64,000 nt of DNA, taken from assembly GCA_023091665.1 (NCBI GenBank), contig JALJCQ010000016.1, positions 1,706,011-1,770,010 of the forward strand. The letters are read 5' to 3'. The notes under the pieces were generated by a model, which worked only from the letters and a program-made list of their open reading frames with translations, had not been told where the DNA came from and searched no databases. This DNA comes from Pythium myriotylum. Its lineage: Eukaryota > Oomycota > Peronosporomycetes > Pythiales > Pythiaceae. Both the position numbers and the translations under genes were made by a program. Shown here piece by piece: positions 10,640-23,389 of this stretch (position 1 is the first letter of the stretch; each line of letters begins with the position of its first letter).

Positions 10640-12359
10640 TCATCCGTTTGGGTGCGTTTTGGTGTGAAGCCACTTGAATTGGAACGTCAAGTCGACGCCA
10701 AAGTGCTCAAAGTTCACCTGCACGACGAAAAGCACCCACATGACGATTGTCGCCTGCGTCATCTGGAGATTCGACGAGATCGCGAACGCTGCCTGCCGAT
10801 ATGTTGGGACTCGCCACTTCAACAGACGATCCATCACCATGCACACAGCCATGAAGGAAATAGACTCGAAAATGGCGTACTTGGCGACTTGCTCGACTGT
10901 GGTCAACATCTCGTGGTCGGTCAGCTGGGAGAATGACGTGTAGTAAGCGCGTGTTGGGAGGTATGTCAACGTGAGGATGTAGAGTGCTACAGGGAGACGA
11001 GCTCGAATGTGAAAACACTGATAGGTAGACAGCTAAGCCAGCGACGTGGAGCAAACGTACTGTACACGAAGGCGATCATGACCTCGCAAAACTCGATGAG
11101 AACGTAAAACTCGACCATGTGAAGCAGTTTCTGTGCGTCTCGAATGATGCAGACGCGCATCCGATCGATTTGCGAGAGGCTTGTCAATGATGATCCCGTT
11201 TCGGATGTACGCTCGTTTGGCATGCGGGGGTCGATCTTGTTGGTCGACTTTGAAGTCACCGCGTTCCGAGCAAAGGCACCAACTCGAACCGCAATCTTGT
11301 GCAGCGAACTGTTTCGACTGAGATCGGGGTGTAAATGTCGCGGCAAGCTCAAATACGGATGATCCGCGAGATGAGGATGCTTCTCCAATAAACTCCAAGC
11401 GTACTCGATCACACCGAGACTTCGTAAACGAGACGACTCCTGTGCTGAGTCACCGGACTTGCCCATGTCCGAGAGTGTTTTGGTGCTCCGTTCGATGCGA
11501 TTCATAACGCTTACGACTTCGTAGACAGCGATGCCGTTCTGAATCACGTCCACCACCACGAGAAAACCTACCGATCCGCTCGTCCGTGCCTGCTGCGTCG
11601 TGATCGACATGAACAACGAGTGGAACAGATCCACGTTGAACACCACGATCGTCGGCGCCAGGTCCTCCATATGGAAGACTCCTTTGTTGAACAAGTTTTT
11701 GAAGAAGATTTTGATGAATGGGAGGCAAAACGACACGTATGTTTGGTACTCGATTCTTGTCGTCGAGAAGACCACACTGTATGCAACGTAGACGAACAAT
11801 AGTCCAACCTCAGACATTGCGGCCATAAAGAATTGAATGATGTTCTTTCGAGCTTCCTTGTTCGTCTTGAGCTCGTGCCGCCAAGTGAGATACAGCCCAC
11901 CATAGAGTGATACCAGCCACGGGCTGGTACCTAAAATGGGAGCAAACGGAATCGGGAAACCTATTGCGACGCCTAAGGCGATGCTTGTCATTGTGTTAGC
12001 GAATCCGCCGGCTACAGAGATTGCTAAGAGGTTCTTCAGTGGTAGCGCCAACGATACTGAGCCGATTTTGAATTGAACAGAACTCATCAAGCTCATTACG
12101 ACCCCGACAAACCAAAATCGAAAGTGCACACCGGTCGATTGATGCAAAAACCCAGCTCTGGAGAACTCACAGGCAACAAGTCGATCGCGATGACGATAAG
12201 AAGACACGGAATCGGCACAAGAAGCAGCGTCAACACATCTCTAAGCCAAGAAGACTTCACACAGTGATCTTTCACAGCACGGAACCGAGCCAGCGAATAC
12301 CACCCCTGAAGCTCGACTTGTAACGAGTCCCATGCACGGGTGAAACACCCAAGCTTCAT
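10640..12359 (-). pseudogene. Multi-pass membrane family, copy B (1-nt frameshift)
   Basis: Two-exon copy: exon 1 11061-12359, intron 10987-11060 (74 nt, GTACGT to GTAG), exon 2 10640-10986. Exon 1 is 1,299 nt against 1,300 in the intact copy H. The missing base falls near 12146-12150 in a T run, just after SSPELGF, and shifts the frame between the first and second hydrophobic segments. The rest of the frame is open and well conserved (FRFWFVG, GFPIPFAP, DLAPTIVVFNVDLFHSLFM, FKFKWLH). It lies 147 bp upstream of MAD1 on the same strand. Upstream DNA resembles that of copies C-G, so the duplicated unit included its promoter. Confidence 0.75.
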
Positions 12360-13965
12360 CTTGGCATATAGCTGGAGAGCCGCGCGTTTGTGTTGTCGTG
12401 CAGTCGACTAGGTAGCTGCCACGTCTAAAGATCACTAACCTAAAATTAACCGTGTCCCTGGAGTCGTAACTCATGCTGGAACCGCAAGCACTCACCCCAC
12501 ACCGTGTGCACAAATTGTTGGATGTCACTATCCCGTATTCTTGACGGAGCTTGTGGCATTTTTGTGGGTCGCATTCCAGTGGGTCATTGGCTCGACTTGT
12601 GACTGTTTCGACTCGAGGGCATTCCGCTTTATTCGTCGAACGCGGTGAAAGTCGCTCGATTATCCCACTTCGCCCCTGCATCAACCCAGGGGCTTGCGAA
12701 AAACCCAAACGCCAGATCGAAGCCTCGTTCGGAAAAACTCATATTGGTCGATGGTCGAGGCCCGCTCGCTCTGTCTCATGGCCTCCAGTGAACCGAGTGA
12801 GGGATCCCATTGTGGCGACTTCGTCGAGTCGATTGACGATGGCGATGTGTTCGCAGTCTGCTTGTGATCGCCATCGCGGTGTCTGGCTCCTGCGAGACGA
12901 GCGAGATTATTTGTCATAGGAGACAACACCATCAATGCGAACACGCCTCTCTGAACACGAGGGAGCATTTTCACTGTCGAACGTCCTCCGCATAGTGAAA
13001 TTTTGCAAACAACTTCCTCTTGAGTACGAATGGAAATATTTTGTGCAAATTTCCGTCGCAAATACGAATAAGCACGAAACGGTTCTGGAAAGTTCCGTTT
13101 TGAGCGCCTGACACTGTATGCGGGGTCGAAGTTTCTGCACATTATAAATAGTGGCAACGCACAACCGACAGCACTGGCATCCTTCGTTGAAGCACTTTGG
13201 AGGCTTCTCCGCCGCGTTCGGCAACATTTTTTTGGTATTACGGGAGCTTACACGTTCGGCACGATGGTAGAGGTTCCAGAGAATGCGATCGACCAAGCAC
13301 AGGGTTTCTATGTCAGGTGGAGCAGCTCGCTTAAGTCATTTCAGCATTGTCATCGACGGCGAGCGGCCAAATCAGCTTTCTTTGATACGACTAATATGAC
13401 TTCGTTTAGGCGAGGTGGGCTTCGTCGCGAGAGAAGGAGTCGGCATCAACGAATCGAGTGTTGCGGAACGAATCGAAACGCGCTTCGTCGTGATTATTCT
13501 AGCAACATCGAGTAATGAGGACGAAACCGAAGTATCTGGGGGTCAAGGATATGCCCTTTGGCTATTGTCGACACATTCCGTAAAGCTCGCCAATCCGTCG
13601 GACTGTGGAGGATCTTTCTCGGAGAATGATCTCTTCTGACGCAACAATCTCTAGAATTTAAATTTTTCCAGGCTTGTGTGTGTGTCTGTGTGTGTGGGAC
13701 TCTCCGTCAACCGAGTCTTCATTGTTTTGAATTCTCTATCAAAACGGTACGCCTCTTTCTGTCTTCTTGGCTCACTTTCTTTGTGGATTGGACGAGGCCT
13801 CAATGCTGTTACCCTTCCATCTTTTCACTGAGCGGCGCTCGCTGGTCCGTCAAGCACTGGGTAAGGTACTCTACGAGTTTGCGCAGTTCACGATCCACTC
13901 AAGGATGTAAAACAGAAAGCGGACTCGGGGGATGACCCTTCCACTTGGCAACCTCCACCAGTGAC
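12360..13965. other. Intergenic, eroded duplicated flank
   Basis: The first 350 bases upstream of copy B are recognisably related to the upstream regions of copies C-G (TTAACCGTG.. and GTATTCTTGACGGAG motifs). The rest holds short ORFs without recognisable domains and a TG dinucleotide run near 13676-13698. By analogy with the other units an M96-like gene could once have stood here, but I cannot see one. Confidence 0.4.
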
Positions 13966-14186
13966 AAGCCCTTGCCACGTCAACAGCTATTCTCCTGGGT
14001 AATCATTGCGCAGCGCACCCTAGTGGTTACGCGCGCGGAGGGCGATCATAATCGAAGTGTCTTCCAGCATGATTGGACGTCACCCAAACTTGTAATCATT
14101 GCTCTGTTGAAGGTGCTTGATTATGACGACGCCGCGTGGAAGGTCTTGAGGTACGAGACTATTACTAAACTCGCCAAGCCGCCATC

Positions 14187-15510
14187 ATGACGTACTCCGC
14201 CTCGGTTGGCTCGACCAAAGGCTTGGGCTACGTGCTTGTCATCATCATCGCCGGCGCCATGAGCACTGTGTTCACGAAGATGCAGTACGCCGTTCCGGCC
14301 CGGGGCCTCGAGCTATGTGCGGATCCCAAGGACCCGACTCGCAAGACGCACGTGTGCCCATTTGGCAAACCATGGTTCGGCGTACTGCTCACTAGGATCG
14401 GACTCACAGCATGTCTCCTCTACATTCGCGTGGCGTATCGCCGTGCGAGCACAAGGCAAAAACACAGTGAGCAGGAGCCACTTCTTCCATTGTCTGAGAA
14501 TGACGACGATAACGAGACGCGTCGACTGCCACTGAAGACACTTGCGTTTGTCGCGGGACTGGCTGTGCTGGACGTTGTCCAAAACCTCTTGTGTAACGTC
14601 GGTCTGCTTTGGGTCTCGTCCTCCGTCGCTCAGATGGCGCGCGGATCCTTTGTGCCGTTAAGTGCCGTTGTCTCGGTGCATCTGCTCAACGCGCGGATCG
14701 CACTGTTCCAGTATCTGAGTATCGCCATCGTCTGCATCGCTCTCGCGCTGGTCTGCTGGGCGGGGACACCTCACGACAAGAGCACAGCCATTGGCAGAGT
14801 GCCTCTCGCTAACGCTCTGCTTGGGCTCGCACTGATTGTGCTGGCTCAGTTGGTGACTGCCGTGCAGATCATCGGAGAAGAGTACTCCATGGAAGTTCTC
14901 CGAGTGGGTCCCATTCTACTCGCAGGGGTCGAAGGCGCCTTCGGACTGGCCTATTTCGTGGTGCTGATCCCAGTCCTCGCTCTAACGCCAAACTCTACCG
15001 ACAGCACCATCATCTCCAAGATCTGGCACGAAGACTTCGTCGACACGGCCATCAAACTCTCCAACTCGTGGATCCAAGTGCTGCTAGCAGTGTTATTTAC
15101 CGTGTCATACACGCTGTTCGGAGTCGCTGCCAACTACGTGACCAGATACCATTCTGCTGTAGTCTGCAGTATCGCTCAGACTCTACGCATTCTCGGTGTG
15201 TGGGTCACAGGGATCTTCCTGTACTATGGGACCGGATGGCGTGGCGACAACTCCCCCGGAGAACCGTGGACGTGGTATAGCTGGTACGTTTCTGTCGAGC
15301 GAGATTTCGCCACCAACGTACTCTCATTGCCGTTCTCGCAGTGTGCAACTCGTGGGGTTCGTGTTGATGATGTACGGTTCACTGGCGGTGAGTGCTTTCG
15401 TGGTGATTGGAACTGGAATGAATATGGGTGTAACGCGTTCTCTCCTTCAGTACGAGAAGATTGTCGAGCTTCCACTGCGGGGTCTCTACAAGCCAAAGCA
15501 AGTCTCCTAA
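14187..15510 (+). CDS. SLC35F6-like DMT-superfamily transporter, left copy
   Basis: Exon 1 is 14187-15283, intron 15284-15341 (58 nt, GTACGT to TCGCAG), then 15342-15510: 421 aa with about ten TMs. A second intron at 15388-15450 (63 nt, GTGAGT to CCTTCAG) is likely: removing it keeps frame and turns an over-long tail into MYGSLAYEKIVELPL, which resembles the short C-terminal end of SLC35F6 proteins (then 400 aa). Features include the N-terminal helix with GAMSTVFTKMQYA, a Cys-containing first loop, an acidic loop (SENDDDNETRR) and the mid-protein block LVTAVQIIGEEYSMEVL. Relatives are nucleotide-sugar or metabolite transporters of endomembranes; the substrate is unknown. The gene is repeated nearly identically at 36296-37619. 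Confidence 0.75.
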
Positions 15511-15714
15511 GAACGCACCGTGCGCATTAGGACTATGAAGAACCCAAACTAGGGTATCCACTGCTTCCTACTGATGTTTGCAGGCCCATGGACTTGAAGC
15601 AACCTTCAAGGCTCCTATAGAGAGAGCAATAGGTACCGGCAGGAGCCTTTCTTGGAGTTGAAAACCTAGTTATGACCCGTGTTCATCAAGCAAAACTTTC
15701 CGGCATGTATGTGA

Positions 15715-17430
15715 TCATCCGCTCGGATAATCCTTCTTGTGGAGCCACTTGAACTTGAAAGTAAAGTCCATGCCGTAGTGCTCGAAGTTGAGTTGTACCA
15801 CGAAAAACACCCACATCACAATCGTCGCCTGCGTCATCTTCATGTTGGATAGTATCGCAAACGCTGCTTGCCGATATGTTGGTACTCGCCACCTCAATAG
15901 ACGATCCATCACGAAGCAAACAGCCACGAAAGACATGATTCGAAGCCAGCATACTTGACCACTTGCACGACCGTGGTCAGCATCTCGTGGTCGGTAAGTC
16001 GAGCAAGCGACGTGTAATACGTGCGAGTGGGTATATAGGTCATTGTCAGGATATACAGTGCTAGAGCAAAGCGGGAGGACTATTAGACGTGCTTTTTGCA
16101 GGAATGAAAGCAAACGAAGAAAAGCGAACGTACTGTATACGACAGCGGTCATGACCTCGCAGAACTCGGTGAGAGCGTAGAACTCGGCCATATGAAGCAG
16201 TTTCTGTGTGTCTCGAATGATGCAAACACGCACCCTATCCATTTGTGATAGGGTTGTCAATGATGATCTCCTACGCGAAGGACACTCATTTGGCACATCC
16301 GGGTGGATCCTGCTGAAGCTTGAAGTGACTGAGTTTCGAGCAAGAGCACCAACTCGGACTGCGATATCGTGTAGTGTGCTGTTTCTATCAAGGTCAGGAT
16401 GCGCATGCCGAGGCGAAGTGAGATAGGGATGATCCGCGAGGTGAGGATACATCTGCAGCAAGCTCCAAGAGTACTCGATGACGCCGAGATCTCGCAAGCG
16501 AGAAGGCTCCACTGATGAGTCAGATGCCTTGCCCATATTCGAGAGTATATCAGCGTTGATTCGAATCCGCTTCATGAGGCTGACGACCTCGTAGACAGCG
16601 ATGACATTCTGAACCACGTCCACAATCATCAAAAATGCTACCGATCCGCTCGTCCGTGCCTGCTGCGTCGTGATCGACATGAACAACGAGTGGAACAGAT
16701 CCACGTTGAACACCACAATCGTCGGCGCCAGGTCCTCCATGTGGAATACTCCTCTGTTCAACACGTTTTTGAGGAAGAGCTTGATGAACGGGAGGCAAAA
16801 TGACACGTATGTTTGGTACTCGGTTCTTGTTGTTGAGAAGATCACACTGTACGATGTGTACGCGAAGAAGAGTGCAACCTGTGAGCTCATGATAATTGAA
16901 TATCGAATGATGTTGTTCCGAGCTTCCTTATTTGTCTTGAGCTCGTGTCGCCAAGTCAGATACAATCCGCCACACAATGACGCTAGCCAGGGGGCTGTAG
17001 CTAGAACAGGAGTAAACGGAATCGGAAAGCCAATGGTGAGGCCAAAGATGACGCTGTTCATAGCCGTGGCCATTCCGCCGGCGGCAGAGATCACCAAGTG
17101 GTTCTTCAGCGGTAAACTGAGCAACATTGATCCCACTTCAATCTGAATTGCACCCACAAATGATAGCAGGGCGCCCATGAACCAAAACCGAAAATGGAGA
17201 CCAGCCGATTGGTGCACAAAACCGAGCCCCGGAGAACTCACAGGTAATAAGTCGATTTCGATGACGACAAGAAAGCATGGAACAGGCACAAAAAGTAGTA
17301 TCAGCACGTCTCGAAGCGAGCTAGAGTTCGTGGAGTGGTCGTTCACAGCACGGAATCGAGCCAGCGAGTACCACCCCTGAAGCTCTACTTGCAACGAGTC
17401 CCACGCGCGAATGAAGCATCCAAGCTTCAT
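15715..17430 (-). pseudogene. Multi-pass membrane family, copy C (frameshift in exon 2)
   Basis: Exon 1 16134-17430 is open; intron 16061-16133 (73 nt, GTACGT to TCTAG); exon 2 15715-16060 lacks one base near 15940, so the spliced message shifts frame after KYAGFES. Because the intron is 3n+1 and stop-free, an unspliced message stays open to the normal C terminus, with a nonsense stretch of about 75 residues. The start is the ATG at 17430 (MKLGCF), as in E; a GTG 30 nt upstream is not used. The first two thirds match copy D, while the last third and the downstream DNA are identical to copy G, so this is a recombinant gene. Confidence 0.7.
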
Positions 17431-18140
17431 CGTGAAGTATACGTTGAGTGAGATTCGCACTGTTGTATTGTCGAGAAGTCGACTCGGTAGCTACTGCGTC
17501 TAGTGGCCTTCGTACTAAAATTAACCGTGTACATGGGATCACAATCCGATGATGCGACTGAAAGCACCCCAGCAACTGCCTGCACCTCGCGTTCTTGATT
17601 GAGTCTGCGTCACCCTGTCAAACCACGATGCTTGTCTGCTATTTTTAGCACTGTGCACGTGCACTGCGCATTGCGCCGTTGGTTCGATTGCTGAGTGTGA
17701 GAACATTCATTTTTACCCTTGAAACGTGGAGAAAGTTGCTTGGCCCTCTCAGCTTCGACACCACCGCAGTCCTGGATACACGGCTTTGAATAGCACGTTC
17801 GAGATATCAGGCCCTAGCTCGGAAGAGCTCTCACCCGAGTTGGGTCGAGAGCATCCGAGGCAGGGCAACGAAGAGAGCAATAACAATTGTCCACAAGAGA
17901 CAGCGTCATCGCATCAAGCGCCGCTCCGACAGAACGCCACGAGAACGGATTCTTTCCTCAAATACAAGAATGTAAATGGGCATTCATTTCCGAGCCTCGA
18001 CGAGGCAAATCAAGTATCACCGGAGCACTACGACTGCAGCTGTACGATCTTGACCCTCTACCAGATCAATTAGGCACACGCACACACTGACATAGAACGA
18101 GTCGAGCTGTAGTCAGCAATAAACAAAATTGTAGAAGCTG

Positions 18141-18183
18141 TGGACGAATAGTTTGTCTTGAGCGAGTTGTCCAGCGCCATCGT
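18141..18183 (-). pseudogene. M96-gene 3' stub
   Basis: About 43 nt nearly identical to the C-terminal end of the M96-like gene at 23390-24727 (codons for MALDNSLKT). The remainder of that gene is not recognisable here. It shows that the ancestral unit was an M96-like gene followed by a membrane-protein gene. Confidence 0.65.
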
Positions 18184-18261
18184 GTTCAAAGGTGAACGTA
18201 GTTGACGATTGCGTTGCGTAAACTCAAGCTAAGTTAATCGACTTCTGCGCGGTCTGCATCA

Positions 18262-19966
18262 TCCACTCGGAACATCGTTCGTGTGGAGCCACTTAAACTT
18301 GAAAGTGAAGTCCATCCCGTAGTGCTCGAAGTTGAGCTGCACCACAAAAAACACCCATCGCCTGCGTCACCTTCAGATTCGACAAGATTGCAAACGCCGC
18401 TTGACGATATGTTGGTACTCGCCACCTCAATAGACGATCCATCACGACGCAAACGGTTACGAAGGATGTGAACTCGAAACTGGCATACTTGGCCACTTGC
18501 ACGACCGTGGTCAGCATCTCATGGTCGGTCAGTCGTGCAAACGAAGTGTAATAAGCACGCGTCGGTAGATATGTCAACGTGAGAATATAAAGAGCTAGAG
18601 TGGGGAAGCAAAACTTTGGAAATGTCTCGGATAAGTAGAAATGCAAGCCAAGAGAAGGCGACGTACTGTACACAACGGAGGTCATAACTTCACAAAACTC
18701 TATGAGCACGTAAAACTCGACCATGTGAAGCAGTTTCTGTGCGTCGCGAACAATGCGGATACGCGTCCTGTCGATCGGAGAAAGGGCTGTCAATGATGAT
18801 GCCGTTTCGGATTTACACTCGTTTGATGCAACCGGTTGAATTCTATTGGTGGGGCTTAAAGTCACCGCACTTCCAGTAAAGGCACCGACTCGAATGACAA
18901 TCTTGTGCAGTGAACTGTTTCGATTAAGATCGGCATGTAAATGTCGCGGCGAGCTTACGTACGGATGATCTGCGAGATGAGGATGCATCTCCAATAAGCT
19001 CCAAGAGTACTCGATCACACCGAGACTTCGAAGATGAGAAGACTCCAGTGCTAATTCACCTGACTCATCCGTGCTTGAGAGTGCATTAACGTTCCGTCCG
19101 ACCCGATTTATAACGCTTACGACTTCGTAGACAGCGATGACATTCTGAACCACGTCCACAATCATCAAAAATGCTACCGATCCGCTCGTCCGTGCCTGCT
19201 GCGTCGTGATCGACATGAACAACGAGTGGAACAGATCCACGTTGAACACCACAATCGTCGGCGCCAGGTCCTCCATGTGGAATACTCCTCTGTTCAACAC
19301 GTTTTTGAGGAAGAGCTTGATGAACGGGAGGCAAAATGACACGTATGTTTGGTACTCGGTTCTTGTTGTTGAGAAGATCACACTGTACGATGTGTACGCG
19401 AAGAAGAGTGCAACCTGTGAGCTCATGATAATTGAATATCGAATGATGTTGTTCCGAGCTTCCTTATTTGTCTTGAGCTCGTGTCGCCAAGTCAGATACA
19501 ATCCGCCACACAGTGACGACAGCCATGGGGTCAAAGCAAAAACGGGAATGAACGGAATCGGAAAGCCAATGGTGAGGCCAAAGATGACGCTGTTCATAGC
19601 CGTGGCCATTCCGCCGGCGGCAGAGATCACCAAGTGGTTCTTCAGCGGTAAACTGAGCAACATTGATCCCACTTCAATCTGAATTGCACCCACAAATGAT
19701 AGCAGGGCGCCCATGAACCAAAACCGAAAATGGAGACCAGCCGATTGGTGCACAAAACCGAGCCCCGGAGAACTCACAGGTAATAAGTCGATTTCGATGA
19801 CGACAAGAAAGCATGGAACAGGCACAAAAAGTAGTATCAGCACGTCTCGAAGCGAGCTAGAGTTCGTGGAGTGGTCGTTCACAGCACGGAATCGAGCCAG
19901 CGAGTACCACCCCTGAAGCTCTACTTGCAACGAGTCCCACGCGCGAATGAAGCATCCAAGCTTCAT
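18262..19966 (-). pseudogene. Multi-pass membrane family, copy D (11-nt deletion)
   Basis: Exon 1 18667-19966 (1,300 nt) is intact. The intron 18595-18666 is 72 nt, stop-free and in frame. Exon 2 18262-18594 lacks 11 nt near 18358 relative to copies F, G and H, so the conserved tail (..IVMWVF..FKFKWLH) is replaced by a short out-of-frame end stopping at 18293. Copy E has the same deletion, which therefore arose before the tandem duplication. The truncated product would still have all but the last hydrophobic segment, so residual function cannot be excluded. Confidence 0.7.
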
Positions 19967-20676
19967 CGTGAAGTATACGTTGAGTGAGATTCGCACTGTT
20001 GTATTGTCGAGAAGTCGACTCGGTAGCTACTGCGTCTAGTGGCCTTCGTACTAAAATTAACCGTGTACATGGGATCACAATCCGATGATGCGACTGAAAG
20101 CACCCCAGCAACTGCCTGCACCTCGCGTTCTTGATTGAGTCTGCGTCACCCTGTCAAACCACGATGCTTGTCTGCTATTTTTAGCACTGTGCACGTGCAC
20201 TGCGCATTGCGCCGTTGGTTCGATTGCTGAGTGTGAGAACATTCATTTTTACCCTTGAAACGTGGAGAAAGTTGCTTGGCCCTCTCAGCTTCGACACCAC
20301 CGCAGTCCTGGATACACGGCTTTGAATAGCACGTTCGAGATATCAGGCCCTAGCTCGGAAGAGCTCTCACCCGAGTTGGGTCGAGAGCATCCGAGGCAGG
20401 GCAACGAAGAGAGCAATAACAATTGTCCACAAGAGACAGCGTCATCGCATCAAGCGCCGCTCCGACAGAACGCCACGAGAACGGATTCTTTCCTCAAATA
20501 CAAGAATGTAAATGGGCATTCATTTCCGAGCCTCGACGAGGCAAATCAAGTATCACCGGAGCACTACGACTGCAGCTGTACGATCTTGACCCTCTACCAG
20601 ATCAATTAGGCACACGCACACACTGACATAGAACGAGTCGAGCTGTAGTCAGCAATAAACAAAATTGTAGAAGCTG

Positions 20677-20719
20677 TGGACGAATAGTTTGTCTTGAGCG
20701 AGTTGTCCAGCGCCATCGT
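20677..20719 (-). pseudogene. M96-gene 3' stub (tandem copy)
   Basis: Exact copy of the stub at 18141-18183, 2,536 bp away, carried by the tandem duplication. Confidence 0.65.
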
Positions 20720-20797
20720 GTTCAAAGGTGAACGTAGTTGACGATTGCGTTGCGTAAACTCAAGCTAAGTTAATCGACTTCTGCGCGGTCTGCATCA

Positions 20798-22502
20798 TCC
20801 ACTCGGAACATCGTTCGTGTGGAGCCACTTAAACTTGAAAGTGAAGTCCATCCCGTAGTGCTCGAAGTTGAGCTGCACCACAAAAAACACCCATCGCCTG
20901 CGTCACCTTCAGATTCGACAAGATTGCAAACGCCGCTTGACGATATGTTGGTACTCGCCACCTCAATAGACGATCCATCACGACGCAAACGGTTACGAAG
21001 GATGTGAACTCGAAACTGGCATACTTGGCCACTTGCACGACCGTGGTCAGCATCTCATGGTCGGTCAGTCGTGCAAACGAAGTGTAATAAGCACGCGTCG
21101 GTAGATATGTCAACGTGAGAATATAAAGAGCTAGAGTGGGGAAGCAAAACTTTGGAAATGTCTCGGATAAGTAGAAATGCAAGCCAAGAGAAGGCGACGT
21201 ACTGTACACAACGGAGGTCATAACTTCACAAAACTCTATGAGCACGTAAAACTCGACCATGTGAAGCAGTTTCTGTGCGTCGCGAACAATGCGGATACGC
21301 GTCCTGTCGATCGGAGAAAGGGCTGTCAATGATGATGCCGTTTCGGATTTACACTCGTTTGATGCAACCGGTTGAATTCTATTGGTGGGGCTTAAAGTCA
21401 CCGCACTTCCAGTAAAGGCACCGACTCGAATGACAATCTTGTGCAGTGAACTGTTTCGATTAAGATCGGCATGTAAATGTCGCGGCGAGCTTACGTACGG
21501 ATGATCTGCGAGATGAGGATGCATCTCCAATAAGCTCCAAGAGTACTCGATCACACCGAGACTTCGAAGATGAGAAGACTCCAGTGCTAATTCACCTGAC
21601 TCATCCGTGCTTGAGAGTGCATTAACGTTCCGTCCGACCCGATTTATAACGCTTACGACTTCGTAGACAGCGATGACATTCTGAACCACGTCCACAATCA
21701 TCAAAAATGCTACCGATCCGCTCGTCCGTGCCTGCTGCGTCGTGATCGACATGAACAACGAGTGGAACAGATCCACGTTGAACACCACAATCGTCGGCGC
21801 CAGGTCCTCCATGTGGAATACTCCTCTGTTCAACACGTTTTTGAGGAAGAGCTTGATGAACGGGAGGCAAAATGACACGTATGTTTGGTACTCGGTTCTT
21901 GTTGTTGAGAAGATCACACTGTACGATGTGTACGCGAAGAAGAGTGCAACCTGTGAGCTCATGATAATTGAATATCGAATGATGTTGTTCCGAGCTTCCT
22001 TATTTGTCTTGAGCTCGTGTCGCCAAGTCAGATACAATCCGCCACACAGTGACGACAGCCATGGGGTCAAAGCAAAAACGGGAATGAACGGAATCGGAAA
22101 GCCAATGGTGAGGCCAAAGATGACGCTGTTCATAGCCGTGGCCATTCCGCCGGCGGCACAGATTGCCAAGAGGTTCTTCAGCGGTAAACTGAGCAACATT
22201 GATCCCACTTCAATCTGAATTGCACCCACAAATGATAGCAGGGCGCCCATGAACCAAAACCGAAAATGGAGACCAGCCGATTGGTGCACAAAACCGAGCC
22301 CCGGAGAACTCACAGGTAATAAGTCGATTTCGATGACGACAAGAAAGCATGGAACAGGCACAAAAAGTAGTATCAGCACGTCTCGAAGCGAGCTAGAGTT
22401 CGTGGAGTGGTCGTTCACAGCACGGAATCGAGCCAGCGAGTACCACCCCTGAAGCTCCACTTGCAATGAGTCCCACGCACGGGTAAAACAGCCAAGCTTC
22501 AT
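20798..22502 (-). pseudogene. Multi-pass membrane family, copy E (11-nt deletion)
   Basis: Exon 1 21203-22502, intron 21131-21202 (72 nt), exon 2 20798-21130 with the same 11-nt deletion as D; the open frame stops at 20829. Most of the gene is identical to D. A short patch at about 22154-22171 and the 5' end (MKLGCFTRAW) instead match copy F in the right arm, so E is the original left-arm gene and D its tandem derivative. It lies downstream of the M96-like gene 23390-24727 on the same strand. Confidence 0.7.
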
Positions 22503-23389
22503 CTTGACAAGTAGCTCGAGAGGAGCGCGTTCGTGTTGTCGTGCAGTTCGACTCGCTAGCCGCCACGTCGGAAGATCGCAAAACCAATATTAACCATGTA
22601 CCTGGAATCATTATCATAAGTGCGATCATAAGCACTCGCCCAACCCTGTACCTACAATGCACAAATCATTAAATGCCACTATACCGTACCGTATTCTTGA
22701 CGGAGACTGCGACGGTCTGTCAAACCAATGTGATCTTGTGCTATTTTTTGCATCCTGGTGCGGTATATCATTGGCTCGACTAGCGAATATTTCGCTTTGA
22801 AAGCAATCATTCGCCTTGAACGCAATCACCTTGATAGCAATCATTGCTTTTCGTGGAACGTGGTGGAAGTACCGCAATCCAGGATACGTGAAATTGTGAA
22901 TGACGCCATCGACAGACCGATGCATCGGTGAGCTCGCACGCTCTCGGAAGAAATCACGTTCCTCGATGGCAGAGTGGTGCTAACGAACAGAGGAGGATGG
23001 TCGTATTTGTTATCGGAGACTGCACCCTCAAACAACGCTCCACTCCGATAGGTCGCTGCAGGAATAAGTCTCATCCTTAACATCCGTGCGATAAGAACGT
23101 CGATCGCCCCTTTTTTCGAGTCCCTGCAAGGGGTATACATAGCCTCGATGGGAGCATTGTGGCAGCAGCTGAGACGTGAAGAATAGAGGCTTTATCAAAT
23201 CCTCGGTCAACATCAGCCAAAACTCAGAATTGTGTAAAACACAACATCTCCTTGCCGCTTCACCTTTGCCTCGGTTGAAGGTATCAGTTTCCATCTCGAG
23301 CACGATAGCCGTAACATGCAATTTGGGTTTGCTCCCAGACAAGAAGGCCTACACACTCTCCTTGGGATACCGACCGAGCTAAAAAGGAT

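Larger units (their letters stand above)
16590..22450. repeat. 2,536-bp tandem duplication, about 2.3 copies
   Basis: Sequence from about 16590 recurs at +2536 (19126) and again at +5072 (21662, partial). Each unit holds the 5' two thirds of one membrane gene, its upstream region, an M96-gene stub and the 3' part of the next membrane gene, so junctions lie inside genes as expected from unequal crossing-over. Small non-matching patches (16972-17012; 19618-19635) indicate later gene conversion. Confidence 0.9.

Noticed and set aside
12681..13640. Possible genes on both strands between copy B and the SLC35F6-like gene
   Set aside because: Short ORFs lack domains, consistent splice sites or paralogues; probably eroded duplicated DNA.
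15715..17460. Continuous 581-codon ORF for copy C (and G) taken as an intact protein
   Set aside because: It crosses a conserved GT-AG intron and contains an out-of-frame segment of about 75 residues unrelated to the family; it is open only by chance compensation.
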